A stretch of DNA of 64,000 nucleotides, taken from Falsibacillus albus (lineage in GTDB: Bacteria > Bacillota > Bacilli > Bacillales > DSM-25281). A program made the translations under genes and the position numbers. Below the pieces are notes generated by a model. That model was not told the DNA's origin. It saw nothing but the letters and a program-made list of their open reading frames with translations, and searched no databases. The stretch lies in contig NZ_RCVZ01000005.1 in the NCBI RefSeq assembly GCF_003668575.1, positions 124,001-188,000 on the forward strand. The letters are read 5' to 3'. Position 1 is the stretch's first letter. The number at the start of each line of letters is the position of its first letter. Below are positions 44,419 through 54,566 of the stretch, piece by piece.

Positions 44419-45771
44419 TTATATAAGCTTATGCACCGCATTTATGAAAATATCACCGCGAACTTCAAAAGTTTTATATTGATCCCAGCTTGCACATGCA
44501 GGGGAAAGCAAGATCACATCCCCTTCATTCGAGCATTCATAGGCTGCAGGCACTGCCTTTTCAACATTATCGACACGCTGAATCTTTTCTATTCCTGCTC
44601 TCCTGCCAATCTCTTCTATCTTTGGAGCTGTTTGTCCAAAGGTAATTAATGCTTTCACATTTTTCATAAAAGGAAGAAGATCGTCAAAATCGTTGCCTCT
44701 ATCAAGTCCACCGGCGAGAAGGATGATCGGTTGATCGAATGCCTTCAAAGCACTTTGGGTCGCCAGAATATTCGTGGCTTTCGAATCATTGAAGAATTTC
44801 CTTCCATTTAACTCGGAAACAAACTGGGTTCTGTGTTTTACGCCAGTAAATGTAGAAAGGATGAACTTGATTGCCTCATTGTCCACTCCCTTTAGCTTTG
44901 CTGCAGCAATGGCTGACAACACGTTTTCCAGATTATGCTCTCCCGGAAGCGCGATGTCATGAAGATGAATGACGGCCTCACCATCAAACATGACATTTCC
45001 TTCATGAACGGAACAGCCCTTCTCAAGATATTTCTTAGTGGAAAATGGGACGATTTGCGCTTTCGATGATTTGATCCTTTCCATCAGCTGAGGCTGTTCG
45101 GCATTGACAATCAAAAAGTCATCTTCTGTTTGATTCATCGTAATATTAACCTTTGCTCTCCAATAGTCCTCAAGTCCTCCATGATAATCAAGATGGGCCT
45201 CATAAAGATTGGTAATGATAGCGATCTTCGGACGGAACTCTCTGATTCCCATCAGCTGAAAGGATGATAATTCAATGACGATTTGATTATCACGATCAGC
45301 CTTCTGGGCAACCTCAGAAGCAACCGTCCCGATATTCCCCGCAATCAAAGGGTTCAGATCGCCTTTCTCCAGCATATTGAAAATGAGGGTGGTCGTCGTT
45401 GTCTTCCCATTAGTTCCGGTGATTCCAATAAAATCTGCTTCGGAAATTTCATAGGCAAGCTCTACTTCCGTAATGACAGGGATCCCCTGTTCCAATGCAC
45501 CGGCTACAAGAGGGATTGAATATGGAATCCCAGGGTTTTTCACGATCAATTCAAAGCCTTCGTCCAATAGCTCAATCGGGTGGTCTCCGCAAATAACCTT
45601 TATTCCCTGGTCTAGGAGGTTTTGCGCCGCCGGATTCTCTGCCAGGGGCTTTTTGTCATTTACCGTCACAAATGCACCAAGCTTATGAAGAAGTGAAGCA
45701 GCACTGACTCCGCTTTTAGCCAACCCTAACACCAATATTTTTTTATATTTGTATTTCGTTATCATTTCCAC
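44419..45771 (-). CDS. murD: UDP-N-acetylmuramoylalanine-D-glutamate ligase MurD
   Basis: A 450-aa Mur ligase adding D-glutamate. The P-loop [13 protein letters not shown] is near residues 115-127; an N-terminal Rossmann part (ILVLGLAKSGVSAA) and C-terminal SPACASWDQYKTFEVRGDIF are typical. ATG is one nucleotide from the mraY stop codon. Confidence 0.97.
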   Translation of the reverse strand: MEMITKYKYKKILVLGLAKSGVSAASLLHKLGAFVTVNDKKPLAENPAAQNLLDQGIKVICGDHPIELLDEGFELIVKNPGIPYSIPLVAGALEQGIPVITEVELAYEISEADFIGITGTNGKTTTTTLIFNMLEKGDLNPLIAGNIGTVASEVAQKADRDNQIVIELSSFQLMGIREFRPKIAIITNLYEAHLDYHGGLEDYWRAKVNITMNQTEDDFLIVNAEQPQLMERIKSSKAQIVPFSTKKYLEKGCSVHEGNVMFDGEAVIHLHDIALPGEHNLENVLSAIAAAKLKGVDNEAIKFILSTFTGVKHRTQFVSELNGRKFFNDSKATNILATQSALKAFDQPIILLAGGLDRGNDFDDLLPFMKNVKALITFGQTAPKIEEIGRRAGIEKIQRVDNVEKAVPAAYECSNEGDVILLSPACASWDQYKTFEVRGDIFINAVHKLI

Positions 45772-46749
45772 TTACATCCACACCTCGATATAAATGCCCA
45801 GGATGGCACAGATTACTCCAACACTCCAGAACGTTACTACCACACGCCATTCAGACCAGCCAACCAGCTCATAATGATGGTGTAATGGACTCATCTTAAA
45901 AATTCTTTTCCCTGTCGTCTTAAAAGAGATGACCTGCATGATCACCGAGAGGGTTTCGATTACAAATACTCCCCCGATGATGACAAGCAGAAGCTCCAGC
46001 TTTGTCAAAATCGCAATGGTTGCGATGGCGCCGCCTAATGCCAGTGAACCGGTATCCCCCATAAAAACTTTTGCAGGATGTGCATTGAAAACCAGAAAAC
46101 CAAGGACTGCCCCAACGACCGATACAGAAAAGATGGCTACATCATATTGTGATAAATTCCACGCCAGGATGGCAAAGGCCCCAAATGCAATGGCAGCCGT
46201 ACCAGATACCAAGCCATCCAAGCCATCCGTCAAATTGACAGCGTTCGAAAAGCCGACGAGCCAGAAAATGACGATGAAGATGTAAAACCATCCTAAATGC
46301 AGGGTGATATCGGTGAATGGAATGGATAAATCCGATGAAAGGCCGCTTTGACGATAAATCAAATAGAAAATTACGGCGATGACAATCTGACCCAGGAGCT
46401 TTTGTCTGGATGTAAGCCCCAGGTTCCGCTTCATGACGACTTTTATGAAGTCATCCAAGAATCCCAGCACTCCGAAACCGAGTGTAACAAGCAAAAGCAT
46501 CAATGTTTTTGAACTCGGTTCAGCAAACTTCCCGGACATCACCAACGTGGTGACAGTGATCGAAATCAGGAAAACGATCCCTCCCATCGTAGGGGTGCCG
46601 GATTTTTTTTGATGCGACTTGGGCCCTTCTTCACGTATACTCTGACCAAACTTCAACCTTCTCAGGAACGGTATGAAGACTGGGGATAATAAGACGGTTA
46701 TTAAGAATCCCATCAGGATTGTAAAAAACAAGAATTGTTGCAGCATCAT
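45772..46749 (-). CDS. mraY: Phospho-MurNAc-pentapeptide translocase MraY
   Basis: A 325-aa membrane enzyme with ten helices that forms lipid I on undecaprenyl phosphate. Motifs include GTPTMGG near the start, [12 protein letters not shown] (Mg2+ site) and the HHHYE box near the C-terminus. The ATGATG start overlaps the stop of the upstream MurF-like ORF. Confidence 0.97.
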   Translation of the reverse strand: MMLQQFLFFTILMGFLITVLLSPVFIPFLRRLKFGQSIREEGPKSHQKKSGTPTMGGIVFLISITVTTLVMSGKFAEPSSKTLMLLLVTLGFGVLGFLDDFIKVVMKRNLGLTSRQKLLGQIVIAVIFYLIYRQSGLSSDLSIPFTDITLHLGWFYIFIVIFWLVGFSNAVNLTDGLDGLVSGTAAIAFGAFAILAWNLSQYDVAIFSVSVVGAVLGFLVFNAHPAKVFMGDTGSLALGGAIATIAILTKLELLLVIIGGVFVIETLSVIMQVISFKTTGKRIFKMSPLHHHYELVGWSEWRVVVTFWSVGVICAILGIYIEVWM

Positions 46750-47207
46750 TTCCCCGTCCCTTCACTACAATTTTCATCAATAAGCTTCATCAGCTTATCA
46801 CGATCTTTTTGTACAGCAATATCATATGTTTTAATCTCTTCTTTAAGAAGATTTGATGCATAAAAAACGAAATTAGTCATGTTTTCCCACTCTTTTTTTC
46901 TATTTTTGTCAATAAGCTTTGCGTATTCGGCGAAAATCTGCTGATACGCACATTTGGTGTTCGTTACTATAAACATCGGGAAATGATTGGGCGTATAGGC
47001 CGGTATTGGCCACTCCTCTTGCCAAACAGCTGCAATCGCTCCATTCCCGATTGCGGTCAGCAAGGACTGCGATTCATCAAATGGGATGAAAAGGCACCTG
47101 CTGCAAGGATGGGATTCCGAAATGGTGACGGTATTGAACGTCATGATTTTATCTTGAATCCCTATCGACTTTGGATATAAGTCATATATAAATCCATAGT
47201 TCAGCAT
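46746..47207 (-). CDS. MurF N-terminal-domain-like protein (truncated MurF remnant)
   Basis: A 153-154-aa ORF in the slot where murF sits in many bacteria, between murE and mraY. Residues about 25-100 align with the UDP-binding domain of MurF: TVTISES corresponds to SIDSR, LFIPF is kept, and [11 protein letters not shown] matches the GAAA-LWQ region. The signature Asp-Ser-Arg and the DGHDF segment are lost, and there is no ATP-binding GTNGKTT or C-terminal domain. The rest is a charged helical tail. It cannot be a Mur ligase by itself. The reading frame is intact, starts 5 nt after the murE stop and overlaps the mraY ATG, so it is likely translated. GTG at 47210 is an alternative start. Confidence 0.75.
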   Translation of the reverse strand: MLNYGFIYDLYPKSIGIQDKIMTFNTVTISESHPCSRCLFIPFDESQSLLTAIGNGAIAAVWQEEWPIPAYTPNHFPMFIVTNTKCAYQQIFAEYAKLIDKNRKKEWENMTNFVFYASNLLKEEIKTYDIAVQKDRDKLMKLIDENCSEGTGK

Positions 47208-47212
47208 CACAA

Positions 47213-48673
47213 CTACTTCTTCCGGATTGCTTCAGCTGCTACTATTCGATCATCGAAGTCATGGACTGCATCCCCAATTATTTGATAAGTTTCATGGCCT
47301 TTCCCGGCAATCAGGACGACATCACCCTTCTCAGCTGATTCAATAGCTTTCAGGATTGCATCCTTTCGATCTACCAGGGCCTCATATCTTTTACCTTTGA
47401 CACCTTCGATCATATCGGCAAGAATCGCATTTGGATCTTCGCTTCGAGGATTGTCGGAGGTGAAAATCGGATCTGTCGCATATTTGCAAGCAATCTTGGC
47501 CATTAATGGACGCTTCGTTTTATCCCGGTCGCCTCCACAGCCTACAACAACAAAAACCTTATTATCTGCAATCTGTTTAACAGTCTTCAATACATTTTCC
47601 AGGCTGTCGGGTGTGTGCGCATAATCAACAATCACCGGGAAATCCTGCCCTTCATCCACCAATTCGAATCTTCCAGCCACCCCTTCGACTTTTTGAAGAG
47701 CCGACAAAATTGTTTCAATGGATAGCTCGGATGCATAGCATGCTGCAATGGCAGCCAGTGCATTGTATACACTGAATTTACCGATCAGCTTTAATGAAAC
47801 TTCCCTTTCGCCATCCGGGTATTTCAACTGGAAGGTAGTCCCCTGGCCGTTCATGCGGATATTGACTGCTTGAAAGTCGGCATCATGCTCGATTCCGAAT
47901 GTAACGACATGGGCGGCTGTGTCCTGCAAATAAAACTCTGATGCAGGATCGTCTGCATTCAGCACTGCAAATTTTGGCCTTTTATGATCATAAGTGTTTC
48001 CAAGCTGTGAAAACAATAGTCCTTTCGCATGCCTATACTCATCCATCGTCTTATGGTAGTCGAGATGATCTTGGGACAGGTTCGTAAAAACGGCAATGTT
48101 ATAGTCGCAGCCATGAACCCTGCCTTGTACCAAAGCATGAGAAGAAACTTCCATGATGGCCGCTTCAATATTCTCTTCCTTCATCTGATGAAACGTTTTT
48201 TGCAGCGTCAAGCTTTCTGGTGTCGTATTTTTTGTTTCAATGATGCGTTCATTCATTTTCACATACATCGTGCCGATCAATCCGGTCGGCACCTTCGCAT
48301 GCCGGTACACTGCATCAATGAGATGGCTTGTTGTCGTCTTGCCATTCGTACCAGTTATACCTATAAGGTGAAGCTGTTTAGTCGGCTGGCCATAAAAGCC
48401 GTCAGCGAGCACTGACATGGCCCGTTTTGTATCCTTCACAACAATGACAGGCACATTGAGATCAAGCGGACGCTCGGACAAAACGGCAGCTGCTCCAGAT
48501 TCTACAGCATTTTGGGCAAAATTGTGCCCGTCATTTGTAAACCCTTTAATGCAAATGAATAAACTTCCCTTTTCAACTTTTCGATTATCATTCTCCAACG
48601 AATGAATCTCAGGGTTCTCATTTGGCTTGTTTATTTTCATCGGTAAAAAATTTAATAATGTATGTAATTTCAT
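47213..48673 (-). CDS. murE: UDP-N-acetylmuramoyl-tripeptide synthetase MurE (meso-DAP-adding)
   Basis: A 486-aa Mur ligase. The P-loop [14 protein letters not shown] lies near residues 105-118. The DNPR motif ([10 protein letters not shown]) marks the meso-diaminopimelate-adding type. Start [11 protein letters not shown] follows GAGGGG; a longer frame start 36 nt upstream has no Shine-Dalgarno. A SigmaA-type promoter lies 64-92 nt upstream. Confidence 0.97.
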   Translation of the reverse strand: MKLHTLLNFLPMKINKPNENPEIHSLENDNRKVEKGSLFICIKGFTNDGHNFAQNAVESGAAAVLSERPLDLNVPVIVVKDTKRAMSVLADGFYGQPTKQLHLIGITGTNGKTTTSHLIDAVYRHAKVPTGLIGTMYVKMNERIIETKNTTPESLTLQKTFHQMKEENIEAAIMEVSSHALVQGRVHGCDYNIAVFTNLSQDHLDYHKTMDEYRHAKGLLFSQLGNTYDHKRPKFAVLNADDPASEFYLQDTAAHVVTFGIEHDADFQAVNIRMNGQGTTFQLKYPDGEREVSLKLIGKFSVYNALAAIAACYASELSIETILSALQKVEGVAGRFELVDEGQDFPVIVDYAHTPDSLENVLKTVKQIADNKVFVVVGCGGDRDKTKRPLMAKIACKYATDPIFTSDNPRSEDPNAILADMIEGVKGKRYEALVDRKDAILKAIESAEKGDVVLIAGKGHETYQIIGDAVHDFDDRIVAAEAIRKK

Positions 48674-48736
48674 CTTTTCAATCCCCTCTATAGATAAGAA
48701 AGCAATCATATTTATTTTACATAAAAAATCATTCTG

Positions 48737-48765
48737 ATGCTATCAGCCTTTTTGCATTCTGTCAA
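48737..48765 (-). promoter_or_regulatory. SigmaA promoter of murE
   Basis: Perfect TTGACA (48760-48765), a 17-bp spacer, and TAGCAT (48737-48742) preceded by TG at the extended -10 position. It lies just after the stop codon of the 46-aa ORF. This separates the sporulation gene spoVD from vegetative murE. Confidence 0.7.
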
Positions 48766-48770
48766 AAATT

Positions 48771-48911
48771 TTATCGATTTGGATCGTCCTTATCCATCAT
48801 GAGGAAAGTGCCGGGCCCCCGCATACCATATACAGCAGAAAAACCGAAAAATCCTACTATATATAGCATGATGAGAAGAGCCAGGCACTCCATGGGAAAG
48901 CCATTATACAT
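48771..48911 (-). CDS. 46-aa one-helix membrane protein ORF between spoVD and murE
   Basis: I do not recognise this protein. The ATG lies 6 nt after the spoVD stop codon. The product begins MYNGFPMECLAL, has one hydrophobic helix of about 20 residues (roughly 9-29), then a GMRGPGTF turn and a polar acidic end MMDKDDPNR. No strong Shine-Dalgarno is present, so translation would rely on coupling to spoVD; a second ATG (residue 7) is possible. The frame fills the spoVD-murE gap up to the murE promoter. It is too short for most gene callers. Coding status is inferred from its helix, polar end, lack of stops and tight placement. Confidence 0.5.
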   Translation of the reverse strand: MYNGFPMECLALLIMLYIVGFFGFSAVYGMRGPGTFLMMDKDDPNR

Positions 48912-48917
48912 CCATCG

Positions 48918-50831
48918 TCAATTCATATAGATTCTGATTGTCGAGCCCACTTCCACCTTCGTACCTGGTTGAGGCGATTGTTTGATGACTTTATCTCCCG
49001 ACCCGCTGACATCAAGTTTAATATCGTACAAATATTGCTGAAGTTCTTTTTTTGTCAATCCAACAAGGTTAGGTACTTTCACTGTCGGAGCATCCAAAAT
49101 CGATGGCTTCTTTTCAATTTGATTTTTACGAGGTTCCACTCCAATAGCCCTAAGGCTATCCTCCATGATGTTGCCAACAATCGGCGCAGCGACCGTTCCA
49201 CCAAATGCAACTGTTCCTTTAGGGTTATCCACCGCAACATATACTACCAGCTGTGGATCATCCGCAGGGGCAAACCCCATGAATGAAACGATATAGTTAT
49301 TTTCTAAATATCTTCCGTTCTGGGCTTTTTGGGCGGTCCCTGTCTTTCCTCCGACACGATACATATCCACATATGCATTTTTACCTGTGCCGAGTGCGAC
49401 GACAGTTTCCAAGGCATTGCGGATTTTCTTTGATGTCTCTTCTGAGATGACACGCCTTTTTGCTACCGGAGTCTTCCTCATCACTACATCCCCGGTCTTT
49501 GGATCAACCAATTCTTTTGCAATGTATGGTTGATATAATATTCCTCCATTAACCGCAGCTGCCACTGCTGCTACCTGTTGGATCGGGGTAACTGCAACAC
49601 CTTGCCCAAAGGCGGTTGTCGCCTGCTCGACTGGTCCTACGCGATCCAGGTTGAAAAGGATCCCTTTTCCTTCCCCCTGCAAATCGATCCCCGTTTTTTC
49701 TCCAAATCCGAAATCCTTGATATATTTGAACAATTTCTCCTTCCCCAGACGCTGCCCCAGTTCCACAAAGCCCGGGTTGCAGGAATTCTGGACGACCTCG
49801 AGGAAGGTTTCAGATCCATGTCCTCCACGCTTCCAGCAGTGAAGCGTAGACCCTGCTACCTCGACAGAACCGGAATCATAGAAATGGTCGTGTTCGAGAT
49901 CCACTTTTCCTTCCTGAAGGGCAGCAGCCAGAGTGATGATCTTGAACGTGGAACCCGGCTCAAATGTACTCCAAATGGGGAGGTTCCTGTTGTAAACCTC
50001 CGGGGAAACATTTCTGAAATTTGCGGGATCGAATGTAGGCCTGCTCGACATGGCCAGAATTTCACCATTATTCGGATTCATGGCGATCGCAATCAATCCA
50101 TCAGGATTATAGGTTGCCTCTGCAATATCCAGCTCACGCTCCACAATCGTCTGCACCTTCGTATCAATCGTTAATTTTAAGTCAAGTCCATCGACAGGCG
50201 GCTCATAGTCATCCGACATGTCCGGCATCCTCTTCCCTTTTGCATCGGAATAGAATTGGACAGAACCTTTTTTGCCGCTCAGCTCTTTGTCATACTCCAA
50301 TTCGAGTCCCATCAGGCCCTGATTGTCAACTCCAGCAAAGCCCAACACGTGTGATAAGTAGCTTCCGAAAGGATAATATCTTTTTGAGTCTTCTCCAATA
50401 TATATTCCTTTCAACCCTAGTTCACGCACCTCGTTCGCTTTCTCGTATGATATTTTCCTGCCTTCGGGAATCCTTTCAATCGAGGAACGTTTGGTGATGA
50501 TTTGATAAGCTTTTTCTTTGGACATATTTAAAGCTGCAGCAAGCTTTTCAGCTGTCTCTGCAGGATTGACTACCTGCCTCGGCACAACATATACGGTAGG
50601 GGCACTCTGGTTTGTGGCAAGCTCCACTCCATTCCGATCTTCTATCTTTCCTCTTTCAGGCTCAAAGGGGATATTCCTGCTCCAAGAATCCTTTGCTTTA
50701 CCAGTCAGCATATCCCCCATGATAAATTGTACATACCCAAGCCGTATGTCAATAATCCCAAATATCACGAGCCCTGCCAGCAATGTCATGGCTAGACGTT
50801 TTCTGACAGTCACATTTGAAACACGCTTCAC
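48918..50831 (-). CDS. spoVD: Sporulation-specific penicillin-binding protein SpoVD
   Basis: A 637-aa class B PBP. An N-terminal membrane helix, a PBP dimerisation domain, a transpeptidase domain with Ser294-x-x-Lys (STFK), SCN at 350-352 and KTGTA, and one C-terminal PASTA domain. It crosslinks spore cortex with SpoVE. GTG start with GGAGG 8 nt upstream. A SigmaE-type promoter precedes it. Confidence 0.96.
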   Translation of the reverse strand: MKRVSNVTVRKRLAMTLLAGLVIFGIIDIRLGYVQFIMGDMLTGKAKDSWSRNIPFEPERGKIEDRNGVELATNQSAPTVYVVPRQVVNPAETAEKLAAALNMSKEKAYQIITKRSSIERIPEGRKISYEKANEVRELGLKGIYIGEDSKRYYPFGSYLSHVLGFAGVDNQGLMGLELEYDKELSGKKGSVQFYSDAKGKRMPDMSDDYEPPVDGLDLKLTIDTKVQTIVERELDIAEATYNPDGLIAIAMNPNNGEILAMSSRPTFDPANFRNVSPEVYNRNLPIWSTFEPGSTFKIITLAAALQEGKVDLEHDHFYDSGSVEVAGSTLHCWKRGGHGSETFLEVVQNSCNPGFVELGQRLGKEKLFKYIKDFGFGEKTGIDLQGEGKGILFNLDRVGPVEQATTAFGQGVAVTPIQQVAAVAAAVNGGILYQPYIAKELVDPKTGDVVMRKTPVAKRRVISEETSKKIRNALETVVALGTGKNAYVDMYRVGGKTGTAQKAQNGRYLENNYIVSFMGFAPADDPQLVVYVAVDNPKGTVAFGGTVAAPIVGNIMEDSLRAIGVEPRKNQIEKKPSILDAPTVKVPNLVGLTKKELQQYLYDIKLDVSGSGDKVIKQSPQPGTKVEVGSTIRIYMN

Positions 50832-50863
50832 TGAACGGACCTCCTCTTCTTAAGGCTCGTTTC

Positions 50864-50892
50864 AGTATATGCTTGTACGTATTTCAATAGAA
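50864..50892 (-). promoter_or_regulatory. Candidate SigmaE promoter of spoVD
   Basis: TTCTATT (50886-50892), a 14-bp spacer and CATATACT (50864-50871) compare with SigmaE KMATATT / CATACAnT at 5 of 7 and 6 of 8 positions. spoVD is SigmaE-dependent in B. subtilis. Confidence 0.45.
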
Positions 50893-50987
50893 CAGGCTGG
50901 CCTGCCATCCAGGCCCACCCTCATTCGCCAAAATGACGTTGACGAGAATGATGGAGATTGCCCTGACGCAAACCAGCCCCATATCCA

Positions 50988-53222
50988 TTAATCCTGCGGT
51001 GTTGCTTCTTCGCCTTTTTGTTTTTCTTTTGCGATCTTGTCATTCTCTTTCTTGGTTCTGACTTGTTCTGGCGTCATGAAATTCACGACAAGGTGATCTC
51101 CCTCGACAACAGGTGAATCCGGTTTTAGGTTTTGACTGACCACATATCCGCTTCCCATCGTATTCAACTTAAGGTTTTCCAGCTCTGCGACTTTGAGTAC
51201 ATCTCGCTTGGACCATCCAGTCATGTTTGGCAAATTCATCGGTCCGTTGGTTTTCACAACGACTTTTTCCCCTTCCAAAAGGTTGGATCCCGGGGCAGGC
51301 AGCTGTTCAGTTATTGTTGTGCCATTTCCTAATTTAACAAGATCGATGCCATCTTTTTTCATATTATCCGGGATGGAACCGATGTTTTGTCCTTTAAAAT
51401 CGGGCACCTTAGTGATTTTTGCCGAAATATTCTTCTCCGGCTTGATGTTCATGTATTGCAGGCTGCTTTTCATGACAGGATTGAAAATCATGGATACCGG
51501 CACAGAGCCGCTGTCTGGCAAGCCTTCTTCGTTCTGCTGCAAATGCGGCTGCTGGACGGCGACATACATGATTAGCTGAGGGTCATCCTTCGGGGCCATG
51601 CCGGCGAACGAAAAGATATAATTATCGTTACCTGTCATATATTTGCCGGTTTTCGGATCCGGAATTTGAGCTGTTCCAGTCTTTCCTGCAACAGAGTAGC
51701 CATCAAGGGCATATGAATGCCCTGTCCCATGTTCCGCCGTCACGACCGTCCCTAAGATGTCCCGGACTTTCTTGGCGGTTTCCGGCTTGATCGGGTGGCC
51801 GGCAACCTCAGGCTGCGTCTTTTTTACCTCTTTCGTATTTGGATTGACAATTTTGTCGACGACATAAGGCTTCATCATCGTGCCGTTGTTGGCGATGGCA
51901 GTCATCCCCTGTATCATTTGCATAGGCGTGACCGTCGTTCCTTGTCCGAAAGCTGTAGTCGCTCTTTCGATAGGATACTTAAATAGGATATTCCCCGAAG
52001 CTTCATTCGGAAGGTCGATGCCGGTCGGCTGGCCGAAGCCGAAACGGTTTAAGTAATCCTTGAAGGTATCGTCGCCCATTTTTTCAAGCAGCTTGACGAA
52101 GGCAACATTGGATGAACGCTGAACCCCTTCCAAATAGGTGATCTTGCCCCATCCTGCTCCCCAGTTATGATCCCTTATAGGCGATTTTCCAACATAATAT
52201 GTTCCCGACTGATATCGCTCATTCGGGTCGAATGCACCGCTCTCAACCGCCGCCGAAAGGGTAAAAACCTTCATGGTCGATCCAGGTTCATATTGGGATT
52301 CCACATTCAAGTTGTGCCAATTATCTGCGATTCCTTCCCTGGTTGAAGGGTGGAAGGTCGGCCTCTGACTCATGGCAAGGATCTTACCTGTTTTCGGATC
52401 TGCCACGATCGCCACCATTTTTTTCGGTTTATATTTTTCCTCGACTTGATTCATGGAATCTTCCAAAAATGTTTGGATCTTTTTATCAAGGGTCATATAA
52501 ATATCCGACCCATTTTGCGGTTTTTTCACCATCTCTTTCTTATTCGGAAGAAGATAGCCCCATAGATCACTGTCATATTGGAGGGTACCATCTTTCCCTG
52601 AAAGGATGGAATTAAAGCTTTTCTCGATCCCCATCTTTCCGATTGTCTTCACTTTTCCGTCTTTATCTTCTTCTTTTTGGGCATAGCCAATCAAGTGAGA
52701 TGCGAATACTCCATTTGGATAGAATCGTTTGGATTCCCTTTTGAACGTTATTCCGGGCAGGTGCTCTGCTTCGATTTTCTTTTTCGTCTCAACGGAAATA
52801 TCTCGTCCAGCACTGCCGAATTCCACCTGGAATCTGCCTTTTTTATTCAAAATATCATATATCTCACTTTCGCTCATATCTATGTATTTCGAAAGTTTTT
52901 CCGCTGTCATCTTAGGGTCGACAACATTGTGGGGGTGGTCCGGATCGGTTGTCATCTTCTTATCGAGGATGGCAACGAGTGAAAAGGAATCGGTATCCTC
53001 TGCGATCACTTCACCATTTTGATCAAAGATCGTCCCCCTTTTAGCATCAAGTATTTCAGAACGCAAGTATTTATGAGCCGCTTTTGCTGCTAAAGCCTTG
53101 CCTTCCACCTGTCCAGTGATTTGAATCGTCAAGAACCGGACAATCAATACAAAAAAGAGCAGGCCGAATATTAAGAATAATACCGCTGCTCCGACATTTC
53201 TATTTACTTTATTCGATTTCAT
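50988..53222 (-). CDS. pbpB: Penicillin-binding protein 2B (divisome transpeptidase)
   Basis: A 744-aa class B PBP essential for septation. One N-terminal membrane helix, dimerisation domain, transpeptidase with Ser315 in STMK, SSN near 380 and KTGTAQ, then two PASTA domains and a charged C-terminal tail (EKQKGEEATPQD). It is longer than B. subtilis PBP2B (716 aa), mainly by the tail. Its ATG overlaps the ftsL stop. Confidence 0.96.
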   Translation of the reverse strand: MKSNKVNRNVGAAVLFLIFGLLFFVLIVRFLTIQITGQVEGKALAAKAAHKYLRSEILDAKRGTIFDQNGEVIAEDTDSFSLVAILDKKMTTDPDHPHNVVDPKMTAEKLSKYIDMSESEIYDILNKKGRFQVEFGSAGRDISVETKKKIEAEHLPGITFKRESKRFYPNGVFASHLIGYAQKEEDKDGKVKTIGKMGIEKSFNSILSGKDGTLQYDSDLWGYLLPNKKEMVKKPQNGSDIYMTLDKKIQTFLEDSMNQVEEKYKPKKMVAIVADPKTGKILAMSQRPTFHPSTREGIADNWHNLNVESQYEPGSTMKVFTLSAAVESGAFDPNERYQSGTYYVGKSPIRDHNWGAGWGKITYLEGVQRSSNVAFVKLLEKMGDDTFKDYLNRFGFGQPTGIDLPNEASGNILFKYPIERATTAFGQGTTVTPMQMIQGMTAIANNGTMMKPYVVDKIVNPNTKEVKKTQPEVAGHPIKPETAKKVRDILGTVVTAEHGTGHSYALDGYSVAGKTGTAQIPDPKTGKYMTGNDNYIFSFAGMAPKDDPQLIMYVAVQQPHLQQNEEGLPDSGSVPVSMIFNPVMKSSLQYMNIKPEKNISAKITKVPDFKGQNIGSIPDNMKKDGIDLVKLGNGTTITEQLPAPGSNLLEGEKVVVKTNGPMNLPNMTGWSKRDVLKVAELENLKLNTMGSGYVVSQNLKPDSPVVEGDHLVVNFMTPEQVRTKKENDKIAKEKQKGEEATPQD

Positions 53223-53581
53223 TTTTGGTCCACAACCTTAACATTATCTTCATTCAGTTTTAAGCCCAGTTTATTGGCTTCTTTTTTAATGCGTTCGAAG
53301 CGGCTCAATTCACTGATTTGCATTTCAAGGTCGTTATTGGATTTCTTTTGTTCATGAATGGTGCTTTCAACATCTTGAATATGCTTATTAACCCCATAAA
53401 TGGATGCTTGTGTAGATACCATTCTGACAGCAACGATGCATATGAATGCCACAAATAAAATACCGAGGATTTTCTCGCCAGGTGTGATGCCGCGACGTTT
53501 AAGCGGTGCTTTCTTTGGGGCTATGTCCGGCTGGCCATGACTGACAAAATTCCTTTCCTGCTTACGTGCTAAGTTTTCCAT
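53219..53581 (-). CDS. ftsL: Cell division protein FtsL
   Basis: A 120-aa bitopic protein: a basic cytoplasmic part (APLKRRGITPGEK), one membrane helix (about 35-55) and a leucine-zipper-like coiled coil (TIHEQKKSNNDLEMQISELSRFERI). It forms the DivIB-DivIC-FtsL complex. Overlaps pbpB by 4 nt. Confidence 0.95.
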   Translation of the reverse strand: MENLARKQERNFVSHGQPDIAPKKAPLKRRGITPGEKILGILFVAFICIVAVRMVSTQASIYGVNKHIQDVESTIHEQKKSNNDLEMQISELSRFERIKKEANKLGLKLNEDNVKVVDQK

Positions 53582-53596
53582 TTCTACTCCCCCCGA

Positions 53597-54529
53597 TTAT
53601 AGTTTTTCCGCCACTCTCAATTTTGCGGATCTTGCACGATTATTTATCTCTAATTCATCTTCACTGGCCAAAATTGGCTTTCTATTTACCAGTTTCAGGA
53701 CAGGCTTATACTCATCCGGTATGACAGGCAATCCCGGCGGCAGCTCTGGACCAGTACTTCCTTCTTTAAAGATGCTCTTGCAGATCCTGTCTTCCAGCGA
53801 ATGGAAAGTGATCACACTGATTCTCCCACCACTGTTCACCAAATCAATCGCACTCTTTAATGATTCTTCAAATACGGAAAGTTCATCATTGACTGCAATG
53901 CGGATTGCCTGGAATATTCTCTTGGCTGGATGTCCGCCTTTTCTTCTTGCTGGCGCAGGGATGCCTTCCTTAATAAGTTCGACAAGCTGATGCGTTGTTT
54001 CTATCGGAGCTTTTTCCCTTGCTGCTTCAATTTTTCTGGCTATTTGCTTTGAAAATTTCTCTTCTCCATATCTAAAGAAAATCCTGACAAGATCTTCATA
54101 AGACCAATGATTAACGACTTCAAAAGCAGAAACGGAACTGCTCGTATCCATTCTCATATCGAGCGGGGCATCATGATGATAGCTGAAGCCTCTCTCTGGG
54201 GTATCGAGCTGGGGAGATGAAACTCCAAGATCATATAGGACTCCATCAACATGCTGTACACCGATTGATCGAAGCTCTTCCGCTATGTATTTAAAGTTGC
54301 TTTTAATGAACGTGACCTGGCTTTCATATCGAGCCAGCTTTTCCTTGGCATGCGCGATGGCGGTTTCATCTTGATCAAAGGCATAAAGCCTGCCTTCTTT
54401 TGATAACTGGGACAGCAAATATTCACTGTGCCCTGCGCCGCCCAATGTACAATCGACATAAATCCCATCCGGCTTGATGTTCAATCCATCTACCGTTTCT
54501 TTCAATAATACTGTTGTATGTTCAAACAT
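53597..54529 (-). CDS. rsmH: 16S rRNA (cytosine1402-N4)-methyltransferase RsmH
   Basis: A 310-aa SAM-dependent methyltransferase (MraW). N-terminal [18 protein letters not shown] site [15 protein letters not shown] and [13 protein letters not shown]-terminal [13 protein letters not shown]. Start at 54529 with AAAGGTG upstream; an open frame further upstream belongs to the mraZ overlap. Confidence 0.97.
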   Translation of the reverse strand: MFEHTTVLLKETVDGLNIKPDGIYVDCTLGGAGHSEYLLSQLSKEGRLYAFDQDETAIAHAKEKLARYESQVTFIKSNFKYIAEELRSIGVQHVDGVLYDLGVSSPQLDTPERGFSYHHDAPLDMRMDTSSSVSAFEVVNHWSYEDLVRIFFRYGEEKFSKQIARKIEAAREKAPIETTHQLVELIKEGIPAPARRKGGHPAKRIFQAIRIAVNDELSVFEESLKSAIDLVNSGGRISVITFHSLEDRICKSIFKEGSTGPELPPGLPVIPDEYKPVLKLVNRKPILASEDELEINNRARSAKLRVAEKL

Positions 54530-54566
54530 TTTCTTCACCTTTCCAATCGAATCATGGCTGTACTGC

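Noticed and set aside
49578-50174. 198-codon plus-strand frame inside spoVD
   Set aside because: Antisense shadow of a conserved gene, without start signals.
50884-50988. 34-codon frame whose ATG overlaps the pbpB stop codon (TAATG)
   Set aside because: Its end overlaps a candidate SigmaE promoter and its middle forms a hairpin, so it is more easily explained as intergenic DNA. The hydrophobic content is modest.
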